DNA from: Myxococcales bacterium
GTDB lineage: Bacteria > Myxococcota_A > Bradymonadia > UBA7976 > UBA1532
Assembly (NCBI GenBank): GCA_020633465.1
Contig: JACKDN010000021.1
Location: forward strand, 94,611-158,610
Length of the DNA: 64,000 nt
Reading direction: 5' to 3'
Below, piece by piece: positions 7,955 to 19,306 of the stretch. Both the position numbers and the translations under genes were made by a program. Under the pieces are notes generated by a model, which was not told the DNA's origin, made no database searches, and saw nothing but the letters and a program-made list of their open reading frames with translations. Each line of letters starts with the position of its first letter. Position 1 is the stretch's first letter.

Positions 7955-8953
7955 ATGAGCCGCGTCACGGTGCTGGTGCCGGTGCGCGACGGCGCGGCCT
8001 TCCTGCCGCCGACCCTGGCCAGCCTCGCGCGGCTGCGGGGCGACGACGTCGAGATCCTGGTCGTGGACGACGGCAGCGTCGACGCCACGCCGGCGCTGTT
8101 GGCCGCCGCGGCGAGGCGCGACGCGCGGCTGCGGGTGCTGCGCCGCCCGGCCGAGGGCCTGGTCGCGGCGCTGAACGCGGGGCTCGAGGCGGCGACCGGC
8201 GAGCTGGTGGCCCGCCTGGACGCCGACGATCTGGCCCACCCCGACCGGCTGATCCGCCAGCGAGCCGCGATGCGCCGCCACGGGTGGACGGTCTGCGGCA
8301 CCGGCGTCCGCTGCTTCCCGACGCAGGCGATCAGCGACGGCCTGCGGCGCTACGAGGCTTGGCAGAACGGCCTGGTCGACCACACGGACCTCGCGCTGGC
8401 CCGCTTCGTCGAGAGCCCGCTGGTGCATCCGAGCGTGATGTTCGAGCGGGCCGCCGTCGAGCGGATCGGGGGCTACGTCGACCGGGGCTGGCCCGAAGAC
8501 TACGACCTGTGGCTGCGGCTCTTCGAGGTCGGCGCCACGTTCGGCAAGGTGAGCGCCCCGCTGACGTTCTGGCGCGACCACCCGGGGCGGGTCACGCGGA
8601 CGGCGGCGCACTGCCGCGCCGAGGCCGTCCGCGCCTGCCGGGCTCACTACCTGCTGCGCGGCCCTGCGCGCGGACGCGCGCTGCGCATCGCCGGCACCGG
8701 GCGCGACGCCAAGCGGCTGGCCCGCCTGCTGGTGGCCGGGGGCGCGACGCTGCGGGGCTGGCTGGACATCAACCCCCGGCGCCTCGGTCAGCGCATCCAC
8801 GGCGCCCCGGTGGAGCGCTTCGAGGACGCGCCCCTGCGCGACGACGAGGTGCTGCTGGTCGCCGTCGGCAGCGTGGGGCGGCGCGACCACGTGCGCGCGC
8901 TGTTCGCCGCCGCCGGCCTCGTCGAGGGCCACCACTTCTGGTGCGTCGCGTGA
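7955..8953 (+). CDS. Family 2 glycosyltransferase with extra C-terminal Rossmann-like domain
   Basis: 332 residues from the ATG of MSRVTVLVPVRDG. GT-A fold, family 2: nucleotide-binding start, EILVVDDGSVDATP, and the metal-binding acidic motif RLDADD at about residues 85-95. A catalytic-type region EDYDLWLRL follows. After about residue 235 comes a second domain (LRIAGTGRDAKRLARLLVAGG, then a Gly/Asp-rich segment ending GHHFWCVA) that resembles the small Rossmann-like domain found in some sugar-modifying enzymes. Acceptor and donor are unknown; a role in surface glycan synthesis is likely. It appears monocistronic. Confidence 0.85.
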   Translation: MSRVTVLVPVRDGAAFLPPTLASLARLRGDDVEILVVDDGSVDATPALLAAAARRDARLRVLRRPAEGLVAALNAGLEAATGELVARLDADDLAHPDRLIRQRAAMRRHGWTVCGTGVRCFPTQAISDGLRRYEAWQNGLVDHTDLALARFVESPLVHPSVMFERAAVERIGGYVDRGWPEDYDLWLRLFEVGATFGKVSAPLTFWRDHPGRVTRTAAHCRAEAVRACRAHYLLRGPARGRALRIAGTGRDAKRLARLLVAGGATLRGWLDINPRRLGQRIHGAPVERFEDAPLRDDEVLLVAVGSVGRRDHVRALFAAAGLVEGHHFWCVA

Positions 8954-8983
8954 CGCTGGCCGACCGGCGGGTGTGAATCGCGC

Positions 8984-9062
8984 GCCCACCGGGCTGTGGC
9001 TCGAGGTTCACGAGCGGACGGTGGGCCGCGGCGCGCCGCGGGGCGCGCGGCTGGCGCGCCCC
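8984..9062 (+). promoter_or_regulatory. Nested GC-rich inverted repeats in the leader of the barrel gene
   Basis: GCCCACCG (8984-8991) pairs with CGGTGGGC (9019-9026). It is followed by the self-complementary CCGCGGCGCGCCGCGG (9026-9041) and a perfect 9-bp hairpin, GGGGCGCGC/GCGCGCCCC (9040-9062). Alternative pairings are mutually exclusive. It could end the upstream glycosyltransferase transcript or fold in the 5' leader of the gene at 9104. Confidence 0.4.
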
Positions 9063-9103
9063 TTGCTGCACGGACGCCGCGTCGACGTCTCGAGGAGCAC
9101 ACC

Positions 9104-9772
9104 ATGTCCATTCGCCGTCTCGCCGCACTCGGCTTCGCCCTGACCGCCGGCCTCGCGCTCACCGCCGCCCCCGCCGCCGCCCGCCCGTCCACCGGCCACG
9201 ACTGGTCGTGGGACGAGGGGCGCTTCGAGCTGGGACCCCGCATCTCCAGCCTCACCCTGAACGACGAAGACACCTACCAAGGCCTGGGCATGGGCGGCGC
9301 GGGCGCCTACGCGCGCTACCGCATCAGCCGCCGCTGGGGCATCGAGGGCGGCCTCGACGTGATGGTCAGCGACGAGCTCGCGCAGTCCTCGCCGGGCGAC
9401 GTCGTCCGGGTGACCGCGCCCTTCACCGCCTCGGCGCTGCTGTACCTCTTCCCCGACTGGCGCTTTCAGCTGTACGTGCTAGGCGGCGTCGGCGTCGCGG
9501 CGCACTCGGTGCGGTTCGACGCCCTCGGCGAGCAGATCGACTTCGCGACGCCCTTGGCCCAGTTCGGCCTCGGCGCGCAGTACCGCTTCGGATCGGTGCG
9601 CCTCGACGCGTCCTTCCGCACCCTGCTGATGCACCGCGACGCCGAGGACGTGGAGCGCGGGCCGATCGCCGACGGCGGGTACGACGCCCGCCCGGTGGCC
9701 TACCAGCCCTACACCGGCGATCGCACCGTCACCGGCGGCATGTTCACCGTCGGCGTCCACTGGGGTCTTTGA
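9104..9772 (+). CDS. Outer-membrane beta-barrel protein
   Basis: 222 residues. Signal peptide MSIRRLAALGFALTAGLALT ending around APAAARP. The mature part alternates polar and aromatic/hydrophobic residues in about eight predicted strands (for example YARYRISRRWGIEGGLDVMV and FQLYVLGGVGVAAHSVRF) and ends in GGMFTVGVHWGL, close to the hydrophobic C-terminal strand of small OmpA/OmpX-like barrels. No OmpA peptidoglycan-binding domain. GAGGAG lies 6 bases before the ATG. The structured leader upstream may regulate it. Function unknown beyond being a surface barrel. Confidence 0.78.
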   Translation: MSIRRLAALGFALTAGLALTAAPAAARPSTGHDWSWDEGRFELGPRISSLTLNDEDTYQGLGMGGAGAYARYRISRRWGIEGGLDVMVSDELAQSSPGDVVRVTAPFTASALLYLFPDWRFQLYVLGGVGVAAHSVRFDALGEQIDFATPLAQFGLGAQYRFGSVRLDASFRTLLMHRDAEDVERGPIADGGYDARPVAYQPYTGDRTVTGGMFTVGVHWGL

Positions 9773-9779
9773 GGCGAGC

Positions 9780-9795
9780 GCCGGATCAGTCCGGC
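9780..9795. terminator. Hairpin between convergent genes
   Basis: GCCGGA-TCAG-TCCGGC stem-loop just after the barrel gene stop. The loop holds the stop codon of the minus-strand symporter gene, the same geometry as at 7117-7136. No T-tract. Confidence 0.4.
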
Positions 9796-11477
9796 TCGAC
9801 CGGCTTCGGATCGTGGTCGAGGCGCCCCTCGAAGCCGCGGTCGGGATCGGCCTTGTCGGCCTCGGGGGTCAGCGGATCGAGGTTCTCGCCCTCGCTGACC
9901 GCCATCACGCTGGTCACCGCCAGGTCGCCGGTGACGTTGACGGCGGTGCGGAACATGTCGAGCAGGCGGTCCATGCCCAGGATCAGCGCCAGCCCCACCT
10001 GGGGGATGCCCGCCGCGGTCAGCACCATCGCCAGCGTCACCATGCCGGCGCCCGGCACGCCCGCCGCGCCCACCGAGGCCATCGTCGCGGCCAACACGAT
10101 GCTCAGCTGATCGCCCAGCGTCAGGTCCATCTGGAACACCTGGGCGATGAAGATGGCGGCGACGCCCTGATACAGCGCGGTGCCGTCCATGTTCACGGTC
10201 GACCCGAGCGGCAGCACGAAGCTCGACACCGAGTTGCTGACGCCGAGGTTCTCCTCGGCGCACTCCATCGACACCGGCAGCGCCGCCGATGACGACGAGG
10301 TCGAGAACGCGATCAGCTGCGCGGGGCGGATGGCCTTCATGAAGCGGATGAGCGGCATCCGCGCCAGCACCTTCACCAGCCCGCCGTACACGAGCGTGGC
10401 CTGCAGCGCGAGGCCCGCGACGACGACCAGGCCGTACACCAGCAGGGCCTTCAGCACCGAGAAGCCGCTGGTGCCGACGACCTCGGCCACCAACGCGGCG
10501 ACGCCGTAGGGCGCGATCGCCATCACCATGTGGATGACCACGATCATCGCGTTCTGGATGCGGTCGAAGAAGTTCACGACCGGCTTGCCTTCGCCCTCGC
10601 CCAGCATGGTGAGCGCGACGCCCAGGATCACCGCGAAGAAGATGATCTGAAGCATGTTGCCGCTGGCCAGCGACTCGATGGGGTTCAGCGGGATGATCGC
10701 CAGCACGTTGTCCATCGCCGAGGGCGCCATCGCGGCGGCCTCGGACTTGCCCTCGGCGGCGCTGCCGAACTGCGCCAGCAGCGCGGCGCGATCGGCCTCG
10801 GCGATGAACGAGCCGGGCTGGAACACGTGGGCCACGATCAGCCCGATGGTCACCGCGACCGCGGTCGTCAGCATGTAGAGGCCGAGCGTCTTGCCGCCCA
10901 GGCGGCCCAGCTTGCGGACGTCGCCCAGGCTGGCCACGCCCACCAACAGCGACGCGAACACCAGCGGCACGATCACCATCTTGATCAGCCGCATGAACAG
11001 CTTGCCGATGGGCTGGGCCCACGCGACGATCGAGTCGCCCAGCGCGCTGACCGGCATGGGCGACAGCGTGAAGCCGCCCCCCGTGAGGGGCTCGGCGCTG
11101 ATGGGAAGCCAGGCCTCGACCGACTGCCCCAGCTTCTTGTTGCCCAGCTGAGCGGCCAGCTTGCCGCCCTCGTCGCGCAGCAGCAGGCGCTCGCTGAGTC
11201 GGAAGCGCACCTTCACCCAGGTGGGCACCGTGTGCGTCGCGCCGGTGCTGTCGGTCACCGTGCCTTCGACCGTCTCGACGTGGCGCAGCTCGAGGGGCAC
11301 GCCGCGCGGCAGCTTCAACTCGCTGTCCGGCTCGTTTCGGTCCAGGCGCAGCCCCACCGCGGCGCCGTCGCTCACCTTGTAGAGGTCCTTCTCCAGCAGC
11401 GAGCTGTTCGGCCCCAGCGTGAGGCCGACGACCGCGCCCACCGCCATGCCGATCAGGATCTTCGTGTAGATCTGCAT
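9786..11477 (-). CDS. Dicarboxylate/amino acid:cation symporter (DAACS, GltP-like) with large periplasmic insertion
   Basis: 563 residues from the ATG of MQIYTKILIGMAVGAVVG. Signatures of the glutamate-transporter fold are clear: a serine-rich hairpin STSSSSAALPVSM, the NMDGTALYQG helix that forms the substrate/Na+ site, GVPGAGMVTLAM, and DMFRTAVNVTGD in the last helix. Family members are usually about 420-450 residues. The surplus is a soluble insertion of about 115 residues (roughly 27-140) between TM1 and TM2, on the periplasmic side. The substrate is glutamate, aspartate or C4-dicarboxylate by homology. It stands alone, convergent with the barrel gene. Confidence 0.93.
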   Translation of the reverse strand: MQIYTKILIGMAVGAVVGLTLGPNSSLLEKDLYKVSDGAAVGLRLDRNEPDSELKLPRGVPLELRHVETVEGTVTDSTGATHTVPTWVKVRFRLSERLLLRDEGGKLAAQLGNKKLGQSVEAWLPISAEPLTGGGFTLSPMPVSALGDSIVAWAQPIGKLFMRLIKMVIVPLVFASLLVGVASLGDVRKLGRLGGKTLGLYMLTTAVAVTIGLIVAHVFQPGSFIAEADRAALLAQFGSAAEGKSEAAAMAPSAMDNVLAIIPLNPIESLASGNMLQIIFFAVILGVALTMLGEGEGKPVVNFFDRIQNAMIVVIHMVMAIAPYGVAALVAEVVGTSGFSVLKALLVYGLVVVAGLALQATLVYGGLVKVLARMPLIRFMKAIRPAQLIAFSTSSSSAALPVSMECAEENLGVSNSVSSFVLPLGSTVNMDGTALYQGVAAIFIAQVFQMDLTLGDQLSIVLAATMASVGAAGVPGAGMVTLAMVLTAAGIPQVGLALILGMDRLLDMFRTAVNVTGDLAVTSVMAVSEGENLDPLTPEADKADPDRGFEGRLDHDPKPVEPD

Positions 11478-11573
11478 CTGTCGCGTGCCGCTCCGCCGAT
11501 GGTCGAGGTGTCGGACGGTCTTATCGCGGCGCGCCCGCGCCCGCAAGGAGGGCGCCGGGCCGGGCAGGGGGGG

Positions 11574-14477
11574 CTACTCGGTGAAGAACGTGGTCGCGAT
11601 GCCCCAGCTCTTCCAGCGGGCCTGCGACAGGTCGTCGTAGGTGAACTCGTCGAAGTCGAACTCACCGTCGACGATGAAGGGGATGATGGTCAGGATCATC
11701 GCGCCCGCGCCCAGGCCGGCCGTGCCGACCTCGGCGGGCAGCACCGGCACCTCGAACTCGGTCACCAGGCTGGGCGTCACGTAGCGCCACAGCGGCTTCG
11801 GCCCGGCCAGGCCGGGCTCCTCGATGGTCACCATGTTGGCCGAGGGCTGACGGATGGGGCCGTCGTAGCCGTCGAACACGCCCCAGGTGACCAGGCGATC
11901 GAGGCCCAGCGTGCCGCCCGGCGTCGGGGCGACGAAGAAGGGGGCGCCGACGAAGGGCGTCACCAGCACGCCGGCGTCGACGTCTCGCGTCTCTTCGATG
12001 GTGATCGCCATCGGCGTGTTGTCGTCGCTGAAGCTGGCCGCCACCGCGAACAGGTAGTAGGTCATGTCGGCGTCCCAGCCCTCGAGGCTGGGCATGCGGT
12101 TCAGGGTCAGCGCGGGATCCAGCGCCACGGCGTCCGTGTCGAGCTGCCAGAACCCCTCGGCCCCGAAGTTCAGCGTCGGCAGCACGAAGTAGTACTGCGG
12201 GCCGGTGTCGCCCCCCAGCGGCGGGTTGTCGAGGTCGACGGGGAAGCTGAGATCGGTCGGGTGATCGAGGTCGATGAACAGCCCCTGGATGGTCTGCCCC
12301 GGGCTGGCCGACACGAAGCGGCGGATGCCCATCTTCAGGGGCGTCAGCTCGCGCCGCATGTCCCAGTAGCCGATCTCGCCGTCCTCGTAGGCCTTCAGGG
12401 CGTCGCGATCGATCTCGCCCGCCGTCGCGACCACGGCCAGCTCGCCCGGGCGCGCGATGATCTCGAAGGCGCCGTCCTCCAGCAGCAGGCCGCCCGGCCC
12501 GGGCGGGGGCAGGCGATCTCGCGTGAGGGGGCTCGGGTGGGTCGTCTCGACCACCACGACGTTCAGGTAGCGCTCGTTGACGGGCTTGGGCAGCAGGTCG
12601 AGGCCCGAGATGGTGCCCTGCAGGATGGCCGCGGGCACGCCGGGCGGCGGCGAGCCTTCGCCGTCGTTCGGCTGCAGATAGATGGTGACATTCTCCACCT
12701 CGACGTCCTCGACCGTCGTGACCTCGAAGCCCTCCTTGGCCGCGGTGATGGTGGCCGGCCCGACCAGATCGGGGTGCGACAGGGTCAGCTGGCCGTCGGT
12801 GTTGGTCACGCCGTCGAGCGACAGCTCGCTGGCCTCGCTGTACAGCAGCACGACCGCCTCGTCGACGGGGGCGCCGCTGCCGGCGTTGAGCACGGTGATG
12901 TTCACCGCCGCGTCGATGGGATCGCCCCACACGCCGCCGAAGCGGTTGACCGGATCGAAGTACGTGAAGCCGCCCGGGATGGTCGAGCGCGAGAACTCGG
13001 TCGCCACCCGCACGTCGACCGGCCCGGCCGTGTTGGCCGGCGTCACGCCGCGGGCGGTCGTCTCGTCGATCACCTGCAGCTCGACCACGTCCTGCCCGCC
13101 GAGCTGCACCTGCATGCCTTCGACGAAGCCCGCGCCGTTGAGCGTGACCACGGTGCCGCCCGCGACCGCGCCGCGATCGGGCGAGATGGCCACCAGCTCC
13201 AGCGTCTGGAAGTAGGTGTAGCCGTCGGCCAGCGTGGCGCCCGCGTCGCCGGTCTGCACCCGCACGTCCACCGGCCCGACGAGGCCCGGCGGCGTCGTGC
13301 ACCGCAGCTGGTGCGCGTCGACGAGCTCGCAGGCGATGGCGCGGTCGTCGAAGCTGACCGCGGTCTGGGCGGTGAAGCCGCTGCCGGCCACGAACACGGT
13401 GGCGCCGCCCTCGACCGGGCCGCTGGCCGGGGCCACGCCCACCACGCCGAAGTCGTCCCGATCGGCGTCGTAATAGAGGAAGCCGCGGGGCGCGGTGAAC
13501 TGGCCGTTGTCGTTGTCGACCGTCACGTCGACGGCCCCGGGCGCGTCGGCGGCGGGCACCGCGACGGTCAGCGCGCCGTGATCCGCGGCCGCGTCCTGCA
13601 CCTCGGCGGGCGCCGCCCCGAAGGTGACGCGGCTGTCGCGCACCAGGCCCGAGCCGCGCAGCACCGCGTCGATGCCGCCCTGCAGCGGCCCGACCGGGGG
13701 ATCGATGAGGGCCACGGTGAGATCTTCGAAGTAGAAGACGCCGCCCGGCAGGTCATCCATGCCGTTGAAGTTGCTGACCAGCACGTCGGCCGGTCCAGCG
13801 GCGCCGGGCGGGGCGATGGCGGTCAGCGAGCCGTCCTCGCGCACGGTCACGTTGGCCGCGCGCTCGCCCCCGATGTCGACCCGGGTGCCCTCGACGAGGC
13901 CGCTGCCTTCGAGCACCAGCGTCTGGCCGCCCCGCAGCGGGATGCGCGCGGGCGTGACGCGGTCGAGGCGCACCTGCTCGAAGTAGGTGAAGCCGCCGGC
14001 CAGCAGCGCCTGGCGCCGCTCCATCGAGCCGTCGGGCAGCTCGACCTCGTCGAGCGCGAGCACGTCGGCGGCGCCGGCGGTGCCGGGCGGCGTCTTGCAG
14101 CGGGCCCGGTTGGGGCTCTCGATGCGCACGTCGGCGCAGAAGTTGCCCCCGAAAAGGAAGCTCATGCCGGTCACGAAGCCGGTGCCGATGATGCGCACCT
14201 CGGTGCCGCCCTCGGCGGGACCCCGGTTGGGGATCAGCGAGTTGATCGACAGCGCCTCGGGCGGCGCCGCGCCGTCGGCGGGGGGCGGGGCGCCGTCCTC
14301 GGGCGGCGCGGCGTCGACGGGGGCCGCGTCCTGTGTCGGCCCCACGTCGGCGTCGGGCGTCACGGCGGCGTCGGCCAGCACCGCGCCCTGGTCGGGCGTC
14401 GGATCGGCGGATCCCCCGTCGTCACAGCCGGCGACGGCGAGCGCGGCGGCGAGACACAGCAAGTAGGCGGAACGCAT
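11574..14477 (-). CDS. Large lipoprotein with five IPT/TIG immunoglobulin-like repeats
   Basis: 967 residues. Signal plus lipobox LAVAGC near residue 18, then an Asp/Ala/Pro-rich spacer. Five IPT/TIG domains follow, each opening with P-x-x-G-x-x-x-GGT-type residues, carrying GSGF/GAGF, and closing with a G-[FY]-x-Y-[FY] strand (GGFTYFE, GVFYFED, RGFLYYD, DGYTYFQ, GGFTYFD). A carboxypeptidase-regulatory-like segment comes next (about 510-590, VLNAGSGAPVDEAVVLLY). The C-terminal 350 residues were not recognised. A surface-exposed adhesion or ligand-binding role is likely. It shares orientation with, and lies 19 bases downstream of, the IgGFc-binding-like gene. GGAGGGAGG precedes the ATG. Confidence 0.85.
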   Translation of the reverse strand: MRSAYLLCLAAALAVAGCDDGGSADPTPDQGAVLADAAVTPDADVGPTQDAAPVDAAPPEDGAPPPADGAAPPEALSINSLIPNRGPAEGGTEVRIIGTGFVTGMSFLFGGNFCADVRIESPNRARCKTPPGTAGAADVLALDEVELPDGSMERRQALLAGGFTYFEQVRLDRVTPARIPLRGGQTLVLEGSGLVEGTRVDIGGERAANVTVREDGSLTAIAPPGAAGPADVLVSNFNGMDDLPGGVFYFEDLTVALIDPPVGPLQGGIDAVLRGSGLVRDSRVTFGAAPAEVQDAAADHGALTVAVPAADAPGAVDVTVDNDNGQFTAPRGFLYYDADRDDFGVVGVAPASGPVEGGATVFVAGSGFTAQTAVSFDDRAIACELVDAHQLRCTTPPGLVGPVDVRVQTGDAGATLADGYTYFQTLELVAISPDRGAVAGGTVVTLNGAGFVEGMQVQLGGQDVVELQVIDETTARGVTPANTAGPVDVRVATEFSRSTIPGGFTYFDPVNRFGGVWGDPIDAAVNITVLNAGSGAPVDEAVVLLYSEASELSLDGVTNTDGQLTLSHPDLVGPATITAAKEGFEVTTVEDVEVENVTIYLQPNDGEGSPPPGVPAAILQGTISGLDLLPKPVNERYLNVVVVETTHPSPLTRDRLPPPGPGGLLLEDGAFEIIARPGELAVVATAGEIDRDALKAYEDGEIGYWDMRRELTPLKMGIRRFVSASPGQTIQGLFIDLDHPTDLSFPVDLDNPPLGGDTGPQYYFVLPTLNFGAEGFWQLDTDAVALDPALTLNRMPSLEGWDADMTYYLFAVAASFSDDNTPMAITIEETRDVDAGVLVTPFVGAPFFVAPTPGGTLGLDRLVTWGVFDGYDGPIRQPSANMVTIEEPGLAGPKPLWRYVTPSLVTEFEVPVLPAEVGTAGLGAGAMILTIIPFIVDGEFDFDEFTYDDLSQARWKSWGIATTFFTE

Positions 14478-14496
14478 CGACCCCTCCCTCCGAAGC

Positions 14497-16542
14497 TCAG
14501 GGCTCCGCTTCGCCCGTCTCCGGGTCGACCACGTCCAGGTTCAGCCCGCCCGGATAGCCATAGGAGACGTACTGGTCGTAACCATACACGATCACCGAGA
14601 GGGGCTGATCCGACTGGATGAAGTGCACGCCGTCGCCGATCGGGAAGCGCGCGACGTGCCACAGGGTGCCGTCGCCGACGGGCTCCCACGACACGGGGAT
14701 GGGGATCTCGTCGAAGAACACCTGCGCCGTCGTCGGCGCGATGACCGTCACGTAGTCCAGCGCGTACTTGTCCGGGGCGAGGAACACGAAGTCGCCGCGG
14801 TACTGCTCCACCGGCACGGCGAGGATGAAGGCCGGATCGCCGATGCCGGCGTCGCCCTCCTCGATGATGTCGCGCAGGTTGGGCTCGGGCGCCTGCTCGC
14901 TGGCCAGGAACTGCCCCACGAGGATGGGCTTGTCGCTGATGATCTCGAAGTGCTCGCGGCTGCCGAACTCGAACCACTCGCCGGCGTTCAGCGTCGGCAC
15001 GACGGCCTGCGGCGGCACCGTCTCGACCTTGGTGTCGTCCTCGGCGGCCAGGATGCGCCAGTAGTCCTCCTCGAGGCCGCGATCGTAGCTCTTCGAGGCG
15101 ATGTAGTGGCGGCCCCAGGTGGTGACCGGGAACAGCTGCTGCTCGAGGTGGTCGGCGCAGCAGGTGTTCAGGTTGGCCTCGTTGCAGTCGTAGTTCGTGC
15201 GGCACGGTACGTCGCGCTTGTAGGCGCAGACGCCCTCGCCGGTGACCTCGTCGACGTCGACGCAGTGGTTGGTGTTGGGCGCGTTGGCGGCCTCGCTGCC
15301 GCCGAACACCACCACCTTCGCGTCGGCCTCGATGAGCGACCCGGTGAGATCGGCGCCGGGCGCCTGCGTCTCGATGTTCAGCACCTCGAAGGCCTCGAGC
15401 ACGGTCTCGAAGGTGTCGCCGGGGTTCAGCGCGGGGATGTTGCCGACGCCGGGCTGCGTGCGCGCGGTGACGGTGACGCGCACGCTGGTGGGCTCGTCGT
15501 CGATGCCCACGACGGTCAGGTAGCCCCGCAGGCGGTCGAAGCTCTGCTCGCGCGTCATGACGTAATAGCGATCCCCCAGCACGTGGCTGGGCAGCAGGAG
15601 CGACGCGTCGTTGCTGAAGACGTCCTCGTTGTCGAGCGGGTTGAACTGATACGCGACGATCGGGATCGAGCTGCGCACGCGGTAGGCGCGGAAGGCCTGG
15701 ACCGTGCCGTCGATGTCGCGCCGGGGCAGCTCGAAGACGTGCAGGCCGAGGGGGGGCACGATGGCCGTCTGCACGGTCTCGAGGTCGTCCTCGCGGCTGG
15801 CCCGCTGGAACACCGACACCTCGGCGGTGAAGTCGGGGTGGGGGTTCGACACCACCACCGCGTAGGGGGCCGCGGCGGCGTCGAGGAAGCCGCGCTCGCC
15901 GCCGGGCACGAAGGCGTTGTCGAGGTCGGCCGCCCAGTAGTCGCAGCCGATGTTCGTCTTCACCTTCTCGCTGAGGATGCACAGGGGCACGCACTCGCCC
16001 CCGTCGCACTGCCGCCCGGTGCGCGCGCCGTTGCAGCGCTCCGAGAACTCGTACTGGGTGCCCGCCTCGTTGCACACCAGCACCACCTGCTCGCCGTTGC
16101 AGATCGTCTCGCCGGGGATGCAGGTGACGTCGTCGCAGGTGGCCATGCCCGCCGCCTCGCGACAGGTGCCTTCGCAGGGCAGCGGCTCCCAGCCGCTGCG
16201 GTCGGCGTTGCACACCTCGAGCGTGGTCTCGTCGACGCAGCGGCTCTCGCCCTCGTCGCAGGCGAGATCGGGCACGCAGGTGCCCTCGGTGCAGATCTCG
16301 TCGCCGCCGCAGGCCGCCTGAGGCGCCCAGACGCCGTCGGCGGTGCACACGCGGGGCACGCCCTCGTCGTCGCAGTCGCGCGCGGCCGGCTCGCAGGCGG
16401 GGGGGGCGGCGTCGGTGACCTCGGCGTCGTCGGGGGCGAGCCCCCCCTTGAGGGCGTCCGCGCCGGTGTCCTCCCAGCAGCCCGCGAGCAGCAGCGTCGC
16501 CGCGCCGCAGGCGGCCATCAGTCGTCTCATCGTGCGATCCAT
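14497..16542 (-). CDS. IgGFc-binding-like cysteine-rich surface lipoprotein
   Basis: 681 residues from the ATG at 16542; an ATG four codons further in (16530) is equally plausible. Lipobox TLLLAGC, then a cysteine-rich region (about 35-180) with repeated C-x(5-8)-C pairs. The rest resembles the IgGFc-binding N-terminal domain common in deltaproteobacterial surface proteins: IVAYQFNPLDNEDVFSNDAS, LLLPSHVLGDRYYVMT, FPVTTWGRHYIASKSYD and ILVGQFLASEQAP are typical of it. The name comes from a mammalian mucin-like protein; binding to antibody is not implied. Expected role: cell-surface adhesion. A minus-strand promoter (16581-16610) lies about 40 bases upstream, and the IPT/TIG gene probably follows on the same mRNA. 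Confidence 0.82.
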   Translation of the reverse strand: MDRTMRRLMAACGAATLLLAGCWEDTGADALKGGLAPDDAEVTDAAPPACEPAARDCDDEGVPRVCTADGVWAPQAACGGDEICTEGTCVPDLACDEGESRCVDETTLEVCNADRSGWEPLPCEGTCREAAGMATCDDVTCIPGETICNGEQVVLVCNEAGTQYEFSERCNGARTGRQCDGGECVPLCILSEKVKTNIGCDYWAADLDNAFVPGGERGFLDAAAAPYAVVVSNPHPDFTAEVSVFQRASREDDLETVQTAIVPPLGLHVFELPRRDIDGTVQAFRAYRVRSSIPIVAYQFNPLDNEDVFSNDASLLLPSHVLGDRYYVMTREQSFDRLRGYLTVVGIDDEPTSVRVTVTARTQPGVGNIPALNPGDTFETVLEAFEVLNIETQAPGADLTGSLIEADAKVVVFGGSEAANAPNTNHCVDVDEVTGEGVCAYKRDVPCRTNYDCNEANLNTCCADHLEQQLFPVTTWGRHYIASKSYDRGLEEDYWRILAAEDDTKVETVPPQAVVPTLNAGEWFEFGSREHFEIISDKPILVGQFLASEQAPEPNLRDIIEEGDAGIGDPAFILAVPVEQYRGDFVFLAPDKYALDYVTVIAPTTAQVFFDEIPIPVSWEPVGDGTLWHVARFPIGDGVHFIQSDQPLSVIVYGYDQYVSYGYPGGLNLDVVDPETGEAEP

Positions 16543-16580
16543 TTCCGCGCGGGCGCCGCCGCGGCCATCGAAGACCCCTG

Positions 16581-16610
16581 AATCTATGCGGACCTGGGTT
16601 CCGCGGTCAA
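16581..16610 (-). promoter_or_regulatory. Promoter for the surface-lipoprotein pair
   Basis: On the minus strand TTGACC (16610-16605), 18-base spacer, TAGATT (16586-16581). Divergent from the kinase promoter, with only 13 bases between the two -35 boxes. Confidence 0.6.
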
Positions 16611-16623
16611 CGCGCCCCCGACC

Positions 16624-16651
16624 TTGATCGCGAGGCGCCACCGGATAGAAT
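16624..16651 (+). promoter_or_regulatory. Promoter for the Ser/Thr kinase gene
   Basis: TTGATC (16624-16629), 16-base spacer, TAGAAT (16646-16651), about 25 bases before the ATG at 16676. Confidence 0.65.
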
Positions 16652-16675
16652 CGCGGGGCGGACAGCGGGAGTCGA

Positions 16676-19194
<2,519 letters not shown>

Positions 19195-19227
19195 GCGCGG
19201 CGAGCCCGGAGCGGGCCGGTGCGCGCG

Positions 19228-19256
19228 TTGACTTGCCGCAGACCCTGTGGTCTAGT
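19228..19256 (+). promoter_or_regulatory. Promoter at the head of the 14-gene cluster
   Basis: TTGACT (19228-19233), 17-base spacer, TCTAGT (19251-19256) in an AT-rich patch about 50 bases before the first gene of the 19.3-36.3 kb run. No comparable promoter was seen further inside the run. Confidence 0.6.
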
Positions 19257-19306
19257 CTTTCGTTGTATCTTTCCGTGCTTACCGGCACGAAAGGGGTCTT
19301 TTGACC

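Noticed and set aside
10530..14621. 1363-codon plus-strand open frame opposite the symporter and IPT/TIG genes
   Set aside because: Long only because high GC removes stop codons; low-complexity His/Arg/Ala sequence with no start signal, while the minus strand has clear family motifs.
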